Positions 10,001-17,472 of a stretch of 64,000 nt of DNA are shown here, in pieces. Source of the DNA: Aliidongia dinghuensis (GTDB taxonomy: Bacteria; Pseudomonadota; Alphaproteobacteria; ATCC43930; CGMCC-115725); the NCBI RefSeq assembly GCF_014643535.1, contig NZ_BMJQ01000003.1:434001-498000 (forward strand), given 5' to 3'. A program made the position numbers and the translations under genes. Positions within the stretch are counted from its first letter, which is position 1, and the number at the start of each line of letters is the position of its first letter. The notes under the pieces are model-generated. The model had not been told where the DNA came from, ran no database searches, and worked only from the letters and a program-made list of their open reading frames with translations.

Positions 10001-13000
10001 AGGCTGACCAATGACGGCGCCGTGGCCGTGATGCCGCCGATGAAATTGAAGCCGCTCGGGATCGCGAGTGTGCCAGTGTTGGCGAAGCTCGCCGCGCCTT
10101 GCACCGTGCCGCCACCGTCGAGCGCCACGTTGTAGGCGCTCTCACCCGCCGAGGCGGTGAGCGCGCCTGTCGTATTGACCGCGCCGCTGAACGTGATGCC
10201 GCCGCCGGTCTTCGAGAGCGTCAGCGCCGCGACGTTCGAGATCGACGTTCCGGTATCGGTGCCCGAACCCCCGAGCGTCAGGTTGTGGCCGCCACCGGAG
10301 ACCGCCCCCAGCGTCAGCGCCCCCGAGCCGGCGTTGAGCGTCGTATCGTTGCCGAGCGTCACGGCGCCAAGGCTGAGGCCGGTCGCCGAGATCGTGCCCG
10401 CGAGCATCACCGTGCCACCAGTGACGCCGGTCGCGTCGAATGCGCCCGTGCTGAGGCTGACCGCGCTCACAGTCGCCCCGCCGGTGCCCGTGAGCGTCAG
10501 GTTGCCGGCGCCACCGACCGAGCCCAGCGTGAGCGCACCCGAACCAGCATTCAGCGTCGTATCGCTGCCGAGCGTCACGGCGCCGAAGCCGAGCCCGGTC
10601 GCCGAGATCGTGCCCGCGAGCGTGACCGTGCCACCGGTGATGCCGGCAAGGCTGAGCGGCATTAAGCCCAGGTTGATCGCACTCAGGCTCGCCCCACCCG
10701 TGCCGGTCAAGGTCAGCGCGTGGTTGTTGCCGGTGGCGCCCGCGAGCGTGATGAGCCCGCTGCCGGCGCTGAGGCTCGTGTCGCCCGTCAGGGTCACGTT
10801 GCTGAAATCGAGCGCCGCATTCGTCGTGGCGATCGTGCCGGCGAGGCTCGCCGACGACGGCGCCGTCGCCGTCACGCCACCATCGAAATTGAAGCCGCTC
10901 GGGATCGTCAGCGTGCCGGTGTTGGCGAAGCTCGCCGCCCCCTGCACCGTGCCGCCGCCGTTGAGCGCCACGTTGTAGGCACCGGCCGAGGCGGTGAGCG
11001 CACCGGTCGTATTGACGGCGCCGCTGAACGTGATGCCGCCGCCGGTCTTCGAGAGCGTCAGCGCCGCGACGTTCGAGATCGACGTCGCTGTATCCGCGCC
11101 CGAGCCCCCGAGCGTCAGGTTATGACCACCGCCCGTGACCGCACCGAGCGTGAGCGCACCCGAACCAGCATTCAGCGTCGTATCGCTGCCGAGCGTCACG
11201 GCGCCGAAGCCGAGCCCGGTCGCCGCGACCGTGCCCGCGAGCGTGACCGTGCCGCCGGTGATGCCGGTAAGGCTGAGCGGCATCGAGCCCAGGTTGATCG
11301 CACTCAGGCTCGCCCCGCCCGTGCCGGCCAAGGTCAGCGCGTGGCCGTTGCCGGTGGCGCCCGCGAGCGTGATGAGCCCGCTGCCGGCGCTGAGGCTGGT
11401 GTCGCCCGTCAGGGTCACGTTGCCGAAATCGAGCGCCGCGTTCGTCGTGGCGATCGGGCCGGCGAAGCTCACCGACGACGGCGCCGTCGCCGTGACACCA
11501 CCATCGAAATTGAAGCCGCTCGGGATCGTGAGCGTGCCGGTATTGGCGAAGCTCGCCGCCCCCTGCACCGTGCCGCCGCCGTCGAGCGCCACGTTGTAGG
11601 CACCGGCCAAGGCGGTGAGCGCGCCGGTCGTGTCGACCGCCCCGCTGAACGTGATGCCGCCGCCGGTCTTGGTGAGCGTCAGCGCCGCGACATTCGAGAT
11701 CGACGCTGCACTATCCGTGCCCGAGCCCCCGAGCGTCAGGTTATGGCCGCCGCCGGTCACCGCCCCCAGCGTCAGCGCGCCCGAGCCGGCGTTGAGCGTT
11801 GTATCGTTGCCGAGCGTCACGGCGCCAAGGCTGACGCCGGTCGCCGAGATCGTGCCCGCGAGCGTCACCGTGCTGCCGGTGACACCGGTCGCGTCGAACG
11901 CGCCTGTGGTGAGGCCGACCGCGCTCACAGTCGCCCCGCCGGTGCCCACGAGCGTCAAGTTGCCGTTGCCGGTAGCGGATCCCAGCGTGATGAGCCCGCT
12001 GCCGGCGCTGAGCGTGGTGTTGCTCGTCAGGGTCACGCTGCCGAAATAGAGCGCCGCATTCGTCGCGGTGATCGGGCCGCCGAGGCTCGCCAACGACGGC
12101 GCCGTCGCCGTGACGCCACCATCGAAATTGAAGCCGCTCGGGATGGTGAGCGTGCCGGTGTTGGCGAAGCTCGCCGCGCCCTGCACCGTGCCGCCGCCGT
12201 TGAACGCCACATTGTAGGCGCTTTCACCGGCCGAGGCGGTGAGCGCGCCGGTCGTGTCGACCGCGCCGCTGAACGTGATGCCGCCGCCGGTCTTCGAGAG
12301 CGTCAGCGCCGCAACGTTCGAGATCGACGTTCCGGTATCGGTGCCCGAACCATCGAGCGTCAAGTTGTGCCCGCCGCCGGTCACCGCGCCCAGCATCAGC
12401 GCGCCCGAGCCGGCATCGAGCGTCGTATCGTTGCCGAGCGTCACCGCGCCGAAGTGCAGGCCGGTCGCCGAGATGGTGCCCGACACGGTCACTGTGCCGG
12501 TAATGCCCGACACGTCGAGCGACCCGGTGCCGAGCGACAGGGAACCGAGCGTCAGGTCATGCGACCCCGCCAGCGCCAGAAGATGGCCGGCGGTCGTGAG
12601 CGTGCCGAAGCTCAGCGCGCCGCTGCCGGCGTTGAGTGTGGTATTGCCACCGAGCGTCACGGCGCCGAAGCTCAAGCCCGCACCGGCGATCGTGCCTGAC
12701 ACGGTCACCGTGCCGCCGACGCCGGTCGTGGTGAGGCCGCCCGTGAACGTCATGCCGTCGAGCGTCACGGTGCCGCTGTTGGTCAGCGTCTGCGCGTTAT
12801 CGATCGTGCCGCCGCCATCGAGCGCCAGGTTCGGCACGGTGCTCGCGCCGTTCAGCCTGTGGACGGTGAACGACCCGCTCGCCGTCAAGGTGCCGCCGGT
12901 CAGCCCCGACACATCGAGCTTATTGCTGGGCAGGGTGATCGACGCCAAGGTCGCGCCGCCCGATCCCTGCAGCGTCAGGTCTTTGGAGCCGGTAACCGCG

Positions 13001-16000
13001 CCCAAGCTGATGAGCCCGGTGCCGGCGCTGAGCGTGGTGTTGGCGCTGAGCGCCACGGCGCCGAAATCGAGCGCCGCGTTCGTCGTGGCGATCGTGCCGC
13101 CGAGGCTCGCCGACGACGGCGCCGTCGCCGTGATGCCGCCGGCGAAATTGAAGCCGCTCGGGATGGTGAGCGTGCCGGTATTGGCGAAGCTCGCCGCCCC
13201 CTGCACCGTGCCGCCGCCGTCGAACTCGACATTGTAGGCGCCGGCCGAGGCGGTGAGCGCACCGGTCGTGCCGACCGCGCCGCTGAACGTGATGCCGCCG
13301 CCCGTCTTGCCGAGCGTCAGCACCGCGACATTCGAGACCGATGTTCCGGTATCGGTGCCCGAACCGTCGAGCGTCAGGTTGTGCCCGCCGCCCGCGACCG
13401 CACCCAGCGTCAGCGCGCCCGACCCGGCGTTGAGCGTCGTATCACCGCCGAGCGTCACCGCCCCGAGGCTGAGCCCGGCGCCGGCGATCGTGCCCGACAA
13501 GGTCACCGTGCCGCCGACGCCGGTCGTGTCGAGCCCGCCCGTGAACGTCACGCCGTTAAGCGTCACGGTGCCGCTGTTGGTCAGCGTCTGCGCATTGCCG
13601 ATCGTGCCACCGCCGTTAAGCGCCAGGTTCGGCACGGTGCTCGCGCCGCTCAGCGTCCCGACCGTGAACGACCCGCTCGCCGTCAAGGTGCCGCCGGTCA
13701 GCCCCGACACATCGAGCTTATTGCTGGGCAGGGTGATCGACGCCAAGGTCGCGCCGCCCGATCCCTGCAGCGTCAGGTCGCTCGTGCCGGCGACCGCACC
13801 CAGCGTGATGAGCCCGCTGCCGGCGCTGAGCCTCGTGTTGCCCGTGAGCGTCACCGTGCCGAAGTCGAGCGCCGCGTTCGTCGTGGCGATCGTGCCGGCG
13901 AGGCTCACCGACAACGGCGCCGTCGCCGTCACGCCACCATCGAAATTGAACCCGATCGGGATCGTCAGCGTGCCGGTGTTGGCGAAGCTTGCCGCCCCCT
14001 GCACCGTGCCGCCGCCGTTGAACTCGACATTGTAGGCGCCGGCCGTGGCCGTGAGCGCGCCGGTCGTGTCGACCGCGCCGCCGAACGTAATGCCGCCACC
14101 GGTCTTGGTCAGCGTCAGCGCCGCGACGTTCGACACCGTGGCTCCGACGTCAGTGCCGGCCCCCTCGAGCGTCAGATTGTGGCCGCCGCCGGCGACCGCG
14201 CCCAGCGTGAGCGCCCCCGAGCCGGCGTTGAGGATGGTATCGCCGCCGAGCGTCACGGCCCCGAGAGTGAGGCCTGCACCGGCGATCGTGCCTGACACGG
14301 TCACCGTGCCGGTAATGCCCGACACGTCGAGCGACCCGGTGCCGAGCGACAGGGAACCGAGCGTCAGGTCATGCGACCCCGCCAGCGCCAGAAGATGGCC
14401 GGCGGTCGTGAGCGTGCCGAAGCTCAGCGCACCGCTGCCGGCGTTGAGCGTGGTATTGCCACCGAGCGTCACGGCGCCGAAGCTCAAGCCCGCACCGGCG
14501 ATTGTGCCCGACAAGGTCACCGTGCCGCCGACGCCGGTCGTGTCGAGCCCACCCGTGAACGTCATGCCGTCGAGCGTCACGGTGCCGCTGTTGGTCAGCG
14601 TCTGCGCGTTATCGATCGTGCCGCCGCCATCGAGCGCCAGGTTCGGCACGGTGCTCGCGCCGTTCAGCCTGTGGACCGTGAACGACCCGCTCGCCGTCAA
14701 GGTGCCGCCGGTCAGCCCCGACACATCGAGCTTATTGCTGGGCAGGGTGATCGACGCCAAGGTCGCGCCGCCCGATCCCTGCAGCGTCAGGTCTTTGGAG
14801 CCGGTAACCGCGCCCAAGCTGATGAGCCCGGTGCCGGCGCTGAGCGTAGTGTTGCCGCCGAGTGCCACGGCGCCGAAATCGAGCGCCGCGTTCGTCGTGG
14901 CGATCGTGCCGCCGAGGCTCGCCGACGACGGCGCCGTCGCCGTGATGCCGCCGGCGAAATTGAAGCCGCTCGGGATGGTGAGCGTGCCGGTATTGGCGAA
15001 GCTCGCCGCCCCCTGCACCGTGCCGCCGCCGTCGAACTCGACATTGTAGGCGCCGGCCGAGGCGGTGAGCGCACCGGTCGTGCCGACCGCGCCGCTGAAC
15101 GTGATGCCGCCGCCCGTCTTGCCGAGCGTCAGCACCGCGACATTCGAGACCGATGTTCCGGTATCGGTGCCCGAACCGTCGAGCGTCAGGTTGTGCCCGC
15201 CGCCCGCGACCGCACCCAGCGTCAGCGCCCCCGAGCCGGCGTTGAGCGTCGTATCGTTGCCGAGCGTCACCGCACCGAGGCTGAGCCCGGCGCCGGCGAT
15301 CGTGCCCGCCAAGGTCACCGTGCCGCCGACGCCGGTCGTGTCGAGCCCGCCCGTGAACGTCACGCCGTTAAGCGTCACGGTGCCGCTGTTGGTCAGCGTC
15401 TGCGCATTGCCGATCGTGCCACCGCCGTTAAGCGCCAGGTTCGGCACGGTGCTCGCGCCGCTCAGCGTCCCGACCGTGAACGACCCGCTCGCCGTCAAGG
15501 TGCCGCCGGTCAGCCCCGAGACGTCGAGCATATTGCTGGGCAGGGCGATCGACGCCAAGGTCGCGCCGCCCGTGCCTGAGAGCTTCAGGTCGCCGGAGCC
15601 GGTGACCGCGCCCAGCGTGATAAGTCCGCTGCCGGCGCTGAGCGCAGGTGTGGTCGACGCCGTGATCGCCGTGGCACCGGTCAGAGTGATGCCGGTCCCG
15701 GTGAGATTGCCGCCGAGCGTAATGGACGTTGCATCGACGTCGATCGAGCCGGCGCCGGTCGACACCGATCCGCTCGACGTGACGACGAAACTGCTGGCGG
15801 CACCGCTGTCGTTTTGCGCCCGCACGCGGAAATTCTGGCCGCCGGTCGCGACCGCGGCATTGATCGTGACCGTGCCGTTCGCATCGATCGTCAGGAATTT
15901 GTTCGAGAGCGTGACCGGGGCATTGAACGTGACGTTGCCCGACGCCGAGAGCGTGATGTTCGCCAGCGGCGTCGTCAGCACCGATGGATCGATCGAATAG

Positions 16001-17445
16001 CTACCGCTGTCGGACGAGCTGGCCAGGGTCGTCAGGGAAGGGGCGTCCGGCCCCCCCGTTTGCACGGTGATGTCCGTGGGATCGAGCAGCCATTGGCCGA
16101 TCAGCCCGTGCGGCGCTTCGGTATCGACATGCGTGTTGGCGGTGACGGCGAGCTTGCCCTTGCTCGAGGTTTCGACGAAGCCGCCGTTGCCGCTCCTGGC
16201 GCCACCGCGCGCCTTGATCGTCCCCGCAACCGCGGTCGCCTTGTCGGACCAGACGGCGACGGTGCCGCCATTGCCGTGGCCCGTGGCGCTCGCGTCGATC
16301 GTCGCCCCGGCGGCGACGCTCGTGACTTGGGCGTTGCGCACGGCCGCGTCGGCGCCGTGGAGGCCGCCGCCGATCTCGACAGTACCGCCGCCCGCAGCAC
16401 CGGTCGCATCGATGTGCGCCGTGGCGGCGATGCCCACTTTGGCACCCGTGACGGCGACCTTGCCGCCGGTCGCATCGTCGCCGAGGCCGGAGACGTCCAG
16501 CACGCCGCCGACCAGCGCCGTGCCGGCGGCACCGGCATCGACCGTGACGGTGCCGGTCTTGCCCTGCGCGCTGCGGGCGGAGATCGTGCCGTCGGCCTGG
16601 ATGAGGTCGCTCACCAGCCCGTCGACCGCATCGGCGGTCAGCAGCACCTGGCCGCCCTCGGCCGCGATCGTGCCGGTATTCGAGACGAGCGGCGCGTTCT
16701 TGCCCCCGGCCGTTGCCCGCACCTTGCCGGTGATGTCGAACGACATCAGCCCGTCGCCGTAGAGGTCGAGCGTGAAGGTCTCGGCGCCGCCCAGCACGAT
16801 CTTGCCGAACCGTCCGCTGATCACACCGGAATTCTGCACGTTTGGAGCGACGAGCGCCGCCAGCCCATGATCGGCGATCGAGATCGTGCCGGCGTTCTGG
16901 ACCGAGGCCGTGGCGTTCGGCGAGGCGGTGTTGAACTTGAGCCGTCCCGCCATGAGGTCGGCATTGCTGATGTCGGCCGGCGTCGCGATCAGGCTGTTGA
17001 CGTTGACGAGCGCACCGTTGGCGAAGACGAGCCCGTTCGGGTTCACCAGAACGACCTGGCCGTTGGCGCTCAACTGCCCGGCGATGACCGACGGGTCGCC
17101 GCCGGTCACCCGGTTGAGCAGGATGGACGAGCTGCCCGGCTGCTCGATGACGGTCTTCTCGCCCTTGGCGATATTGAAGCTCTGCCAATTGATGGCAGCG
17201 TTGTTCGACGACTGCTGGATGGTGAGTTGCGACGGCGACGTCTGGCTGATCGTCGCCTGGCCGGCGACCACCGTCCCGCCGGTCGGGTTGGCGAAGGCGG
17301 GGCCGGCCGCGGCAGCGAGCGCCAGGACGCACACCGTGCCCAACAAGCGGCGGCGCGCGGCGGCTGGCCGCACTTCGGCAGCCGGCGCCACGCTCAGTGG
17401 CGCTGCCCCCTGCTTCACCCCGCCTTCGATCCGCTTTCGCCTCAT
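4051..17445 (-). CDS. TpsA: filamentous-haemagglutinin-like two-partner secretion exoprotein
   Basis: This is a 4464-aa secreted repeat protein. The start is an ATG at 17445 with GAGGGG about ten bases upstream and 27 bp after tpsB. The N terminus is an extended signal peptide (basic n-region, hydrophobic core about 35-50, probable cleavage after AFA at 52). A TPS domain follows (about 53-300) with the landmark NPNGL at 135-139, close to the classic NPNGI, and the Haemagg_act signature INWQSFNIAKGE. This domain is recognised by the TpsB POTRA domains. The rest is a predicted beta-helix of Gly/Thr/Ala-rich repeats: the block GTVQGAASFANTGTL occurs nine times, with long near-identical duplications (8.8-15.6 kb). 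No C-terminal toxin module is visible; the protein ends in a short acidic tail. Such proteins act as adhesins, biofilm factors or, with toxin tips, in contact-dependent inhibition. An adhesin is the best guess. Confidence 0.92.
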   Translation of the reverse strand: MRRKRIEGGVKQGAAPLSVAPAAEVRPAAARRRLLGTVCVLALAAAAGPAFANPTGGTVVAGQATISQTSPSQLTIQQSSNNAAINWQSFNIAKGEKTVIEQPGSSSILLNRVTGGDPSVIAGQLSANGQVVLVNPNGLVFANGALVNVNSLIATPADISNADLMAGRLKFNTASPNATASVQNAGTISIADHGLAALVAPNVQNSGVISGRFGKIVLGGAETFTLDLYGDGLMSFDITGKVRATAGGKNAPLVSNTGTIAAEGGQVLLTADAVDGLVSDLIQADGTISARSAQGKTGTVTVDAGAAGTALVGGVLDVSGLGDDATGGKVAVTGAKVGIAATAHIDATGAAGGGTVEIGGGLHGADAAVRNAQVTSVAAGATIDASATGHGNGGTVAVWSDKATAVAGTIKARGGARSGNGGFVETSSKGKLAVTANTHVDTEAPHGLIGQWLLDPTDITVQTGGPDAPSLTTLASSSDSGSYSIDPSVLTTPLANITLSASGNVTFNAPVTLSNKFLTIDANGTVTINAAVATGGQNFRVRAQNDSGAASSFVVTSSGSVSTGAGSIDVDATSITLGGNLTGTGITLTGATAITASTTPALSAGSGLITLGAVTGSGDLKLSGTGGATLASIALPSNMLDVSGLTGGTLTASGSFTVGTLSGASTVPNLALNGGGTIGNAQTLTNSGTVTLNGVTFTGGLDTTGVGGTVTLAGTIAGAGLSLGAVTLGNDTTLNAGSGALTLGAVAGGGHNLTLDGSGTDTGTSVSNVAVLTLGKTGGGITFSGAVGTTGALTASAGAYNVEFDGGGTVQGAASFANTGTLTIPSGFNFAGGITATAPSSASLGGTIATTNAALDFGAVALGGNTTLSAGTGLISLGAVTGSKDLTLQGSGGATLASITLPSNKLDVSGLTGGTLTASGSFTVHRLNGASTVPNLALDGGGTIDNAQTLTNSGTVTLDGMTFTGGLDTTGVGGTVTLSGTIAGAGLSFGAVTLGGNTTLNAGSGALSFGTLTTAGHLLALAGSHDLTLGSLSLGTGSLDVSGITGTVTVSGTIAGAGLTLGAVTLGGDTILNAGSGALTLGAVAGGGHNLTLEGAGTDVGATVSNVAALTLTKTGGGITFGGAVDTTGALTATAGAYNVEFNGGGTVQGAASFANTGTLTIPIGFNFDGGVTATAPLSVSLAGTIATTNAALDFGTVTLTGNTRLSAGSGLITLGAVAGTSDLTLQGSGGATLASITLPSNKLDVSGLTGGTLTASGSFTVGTLSGASTVPNLALNGGGTIGNAQTLTNSGTVTLNGVTFTGGLDTTGVGGTVTLSGTIAGAGLSLGAVTLGGDTTLNAGSGALTLGAVAGGGHNLTLDGSGTDTGTSVSNVAVLTLGKTGGGITFSGAVGTTGALTASAGAYNVEFDGGGTVQGAASFANTGTLTIPSGFNFAGGITATAPSSASLGGTIATTNAALDFGAVALSANTTLSAGTGLISLGAVTGSKDLTLQGSGGATLASITLPSNKLDVSGLTGGTLTASGSFTVHRLNGASTVPNLALDGGGTIDNAQTLTNSGTVTLDGMTFTGGLTTTGVGGTVTVSGTIAGAGLSFGAVTLGGNTTLNAGSGALSFGTLTTAGHLLALAGSHDLTLGSLSLGTGSLDVSGITGTVTVSGTISATGLHFGAVTLGNDTTLDAGSGALMLGAVTGGGHNLTLDGSGTDTGTSISNVAALTLSKTGGGITFSGAVDTTGALTASAGESAYNVAFNGGGTVQGAASFANTGTLTIPSGFNFDGGVTATAPSLASLGGPITATNAALYFGSVTLTSNTTLSAGSGLITLGSATGNGNLTLVGTGGATVSAVGLTTGAFDATGVTGSTVTLAGTISATGVSLGAVTLGNDTTLNAGSGALTLGAVTGGGHNLTLGGSGTDSAASISNVAALTLTKTGGGITFSGAVDTTGALTALAGAYNVALDGGGTVQGAASFANTGTLTIPSGFNFDGGVTATAPSSVSFAGPIATTNAALDFGNVTLTGDTSLSAGSGLITLAGATGNGHALTLAGTGGASLSAINLGSMPLSLTGITGGTVTLAGTVAATGLGFGAVTLGSDTTLNAGSGALTLGAVTGGGHNLTLGGSGADTATSISNVAALTLSKTGGGITFSGAVNTTGALTASAGAYNVALNGGGTVQGAASFANTGTLTIPSGFNFDGGVTATAPSSASLAGTIATTNAALDFSNVTLTGDTSLSAGSGLITLAGATGNNHALTLTGTGGASLSAINLGLMPLSLAGITGGTVTLAGTISATGLGFGAVTLGSDTTLNAGSGALTLGSVGGAGNLTLTGTGGATVSAVSLSTGAFDATGVTGGTVMLAGTISATGLSLGAVTLGNDTTLNAGSGALTLGAVSGGGHNLTLGGSGTDTGTSISNVAALTLSKTGGGITFSGAVNTTGALTASAGESAYNVALDGGGTVQGAASFANTGTLAIPSGFNFIGGITATAPSLVSLAGTIATTNAALDFGNVTLTGNTNLTAGSGLITLAGATGNNHALTLIGTGGASLSAVDLGSMPLSLAGITGGTVTLAGTISATGINVGAVTLGGDATLNAGSGALTMGAVTGAGHNLTLEGAGTDTGTSVSNVAALTLTKTGGGITFSGAVGTTGALTASAGAYNVEFDGGGTVQGAASFANTGTLTIPSGFNFDGGVTATAPSLASLGGPITATNAALYFGSVTLTSNTTLSAGSGLITLGSATGNGNLTLVGTGGATVSAVGLTTGAFDATGVTGSTVTLAGTISATGVSLGAVTLGNDTTLNAGSGALTLGAVTGGGHNLTLGGSGTDSAASISNVAALTLTKTGGGITFSGAVDTTGALTALAGAYNVALDGGGTVQGAASFANTGTLTIPIGFNFDGGVTATAPSSASLGGPIAATNAALDFGAVTLSGDATFNAGSGALTLGAVTGGGHNLTLAGAGTDNATSVLGVATLTLAKTGGGITFSGAVDPTVGLTVGESAYNVALDGGGTAPGATLFHNTGTLTITNGFTFTGGMTATAPSSASLAGPITTTNAALDFGAVALSSDTTLGAGTGAITLGAVSGNSSLHLAGSGGVTIASASLGAGTLDLFGITGGTVTVNGTLSANGLTTTNAAYNLALDNGGTIGSAVTLNNAGTLTLNGVFTFTHGLDATAVGGTVSLDGSIQATDNPLRFGAVTLAGGTTFDAGAGALTLGAVTGNASLFLDGSGGATIASANLGGGTLDLRGVTGGAITLSGPLVAQGLLTANAPYDVALDGGGTITNAVDFTNGGSVTLNSVNFLDGFSTAHLGGSLFLLGTITGHGGTVTIGSATLAGATIVDAGAGAISLGPITTTGSGQDLTLRGTGGATMASVALGTGTLDLAGLTAGTVTLTGPLVAQALNLPTGAVNLALDGGGTIADPVSFANTGTLTITNGFTFTGGAIATTPSAKILAGTIASSNAALDFGTTGVTLAGDTGFSAGSGAITLGPVTVGDSSHSLTLQGSGGAAIASAALGSGTLDLTSMTGGTVTVAGPLTAGGLASGTGAYALALDGGGSVTSAVTFANAGGLAIGDGFGFTGGADTTRAGGTVSLAGTISATNGALNFGAVALGGTTTLETAGQSVGFDAVGTIAGNGRGLTISTGTGAVSLGAAASNLAALTISGGPVTLASVATSGALNVTSNGAITESAGSGITAAGTTLAAGGAITLAGASNNLTNGPGTILVASGTAITVQNASALTLGNVTASGGLSLTAGGDISQTAGASVRAAGATLASTGAITLVNAGNHFGLGGTALAASGTLVQLRDSGALTLGSVTATSGLVVTTGGALSEAGGTSITTPSLSVAASGGVTLDQANRIGQLAGLTNVGGDVVLTDTTGLAVTGTVDAGAGHLALKVEGAGHGLTLGAALTAGSEITLNAGGDVTQSAGTLTTTLLIGSANGTVTLDQANRVANLANFTNAGAGGTSMTNVGALSVGGTVDGGSGGLALTTVGTGGDLTLDATILAGSTLALNASGRIVQTGGLVDPPVLTGSAVGGVDLINVEAASIGSFTNIGGGGITIVNNGTLSVTGAIDAGSGALSLSTIGAGGNLILAANLTTGSDLSLSASGAIQQTAGQLTATTLTSAAVGGASFGQTNQIQNLGGVTNQGGGGFQFTTSGPLTVTGAIDAGSGDLDLTTGGGLTVTAALTSGGTVALRSGGTITVTGALTAGQLMASSAGGTRFSGANQIGTLAGIVNSGGGAVTVDDGIGLTVMGQLSNGGADITVASAGGMQLSNVQANGRTLAFISGGSMSDQGGTYTATDRLLMNLRGNFTQTGFMTVRSPFIIIDAAGLAPSTDLQLPLEPPKQLVLTVGSGNSSGDVSLANLSAPTSALLVSLGNGKFTGTVDLDALAINGSAGVTSLVGQLQGIGGEAAAQLAAKSGERDNAYRLNNCAIGNASCIVLPLLVPTVPQQIETIQLSKERRDFDDPTLERLDYGNEDED
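8817..9497 (-). repeat. tpsA internal direct repeat, copy 1 (681 bp, identical to 11520-12200)
   Basis: Read base by base against 11520-12200 (offset 2703 bp, 901 codons) I find no difference. The first mismatches are at 8816/11519 and 9498/12201. The block is exactly 227 codons, so the duplication keeps the reading frame of the beta-helix region. Confidence 0.85.
11520..12200 (-). repeat. tpsA internal direct repeat, copy 2 (identical to 8817-9497)
   Basis: This is the second copy of the 681-bp in-frame block. Absence of synonymous differences over 227 codons implies a very recent duplication or gene conversion; it could also trouble short-read assembly. Confidence 0.85.
12494..13770 (-). 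repeat. tpsA long direct repeat, copy 1 (about 1.28 kb)
   Basis: This block is nearly identical to 14306-15582 at a constant offset of 1812 bp (604 codons), with scattered substitutions. The ends are approximate. It encodes several consecutive beta-helix repeats, including the DLTLQGSGGATLASI and LDVSGLTGGTLTASGSF blocks. Confidence 0.75.
14306..15582 (-). repeat. tpsA long direct repeat, copy 2 (about 1.28 kb)
   Basis: This is the partner of 12494-13770 at an offset of 1812 bp. The few differences (for example around 13435 versus 15247) show it is older than the exact 681-bp pair or has partly diverged. Confidence 0.75.
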
Positions 17446-17472
17446 AGCCGCCGCGCCCCTCGGAACTACCCG

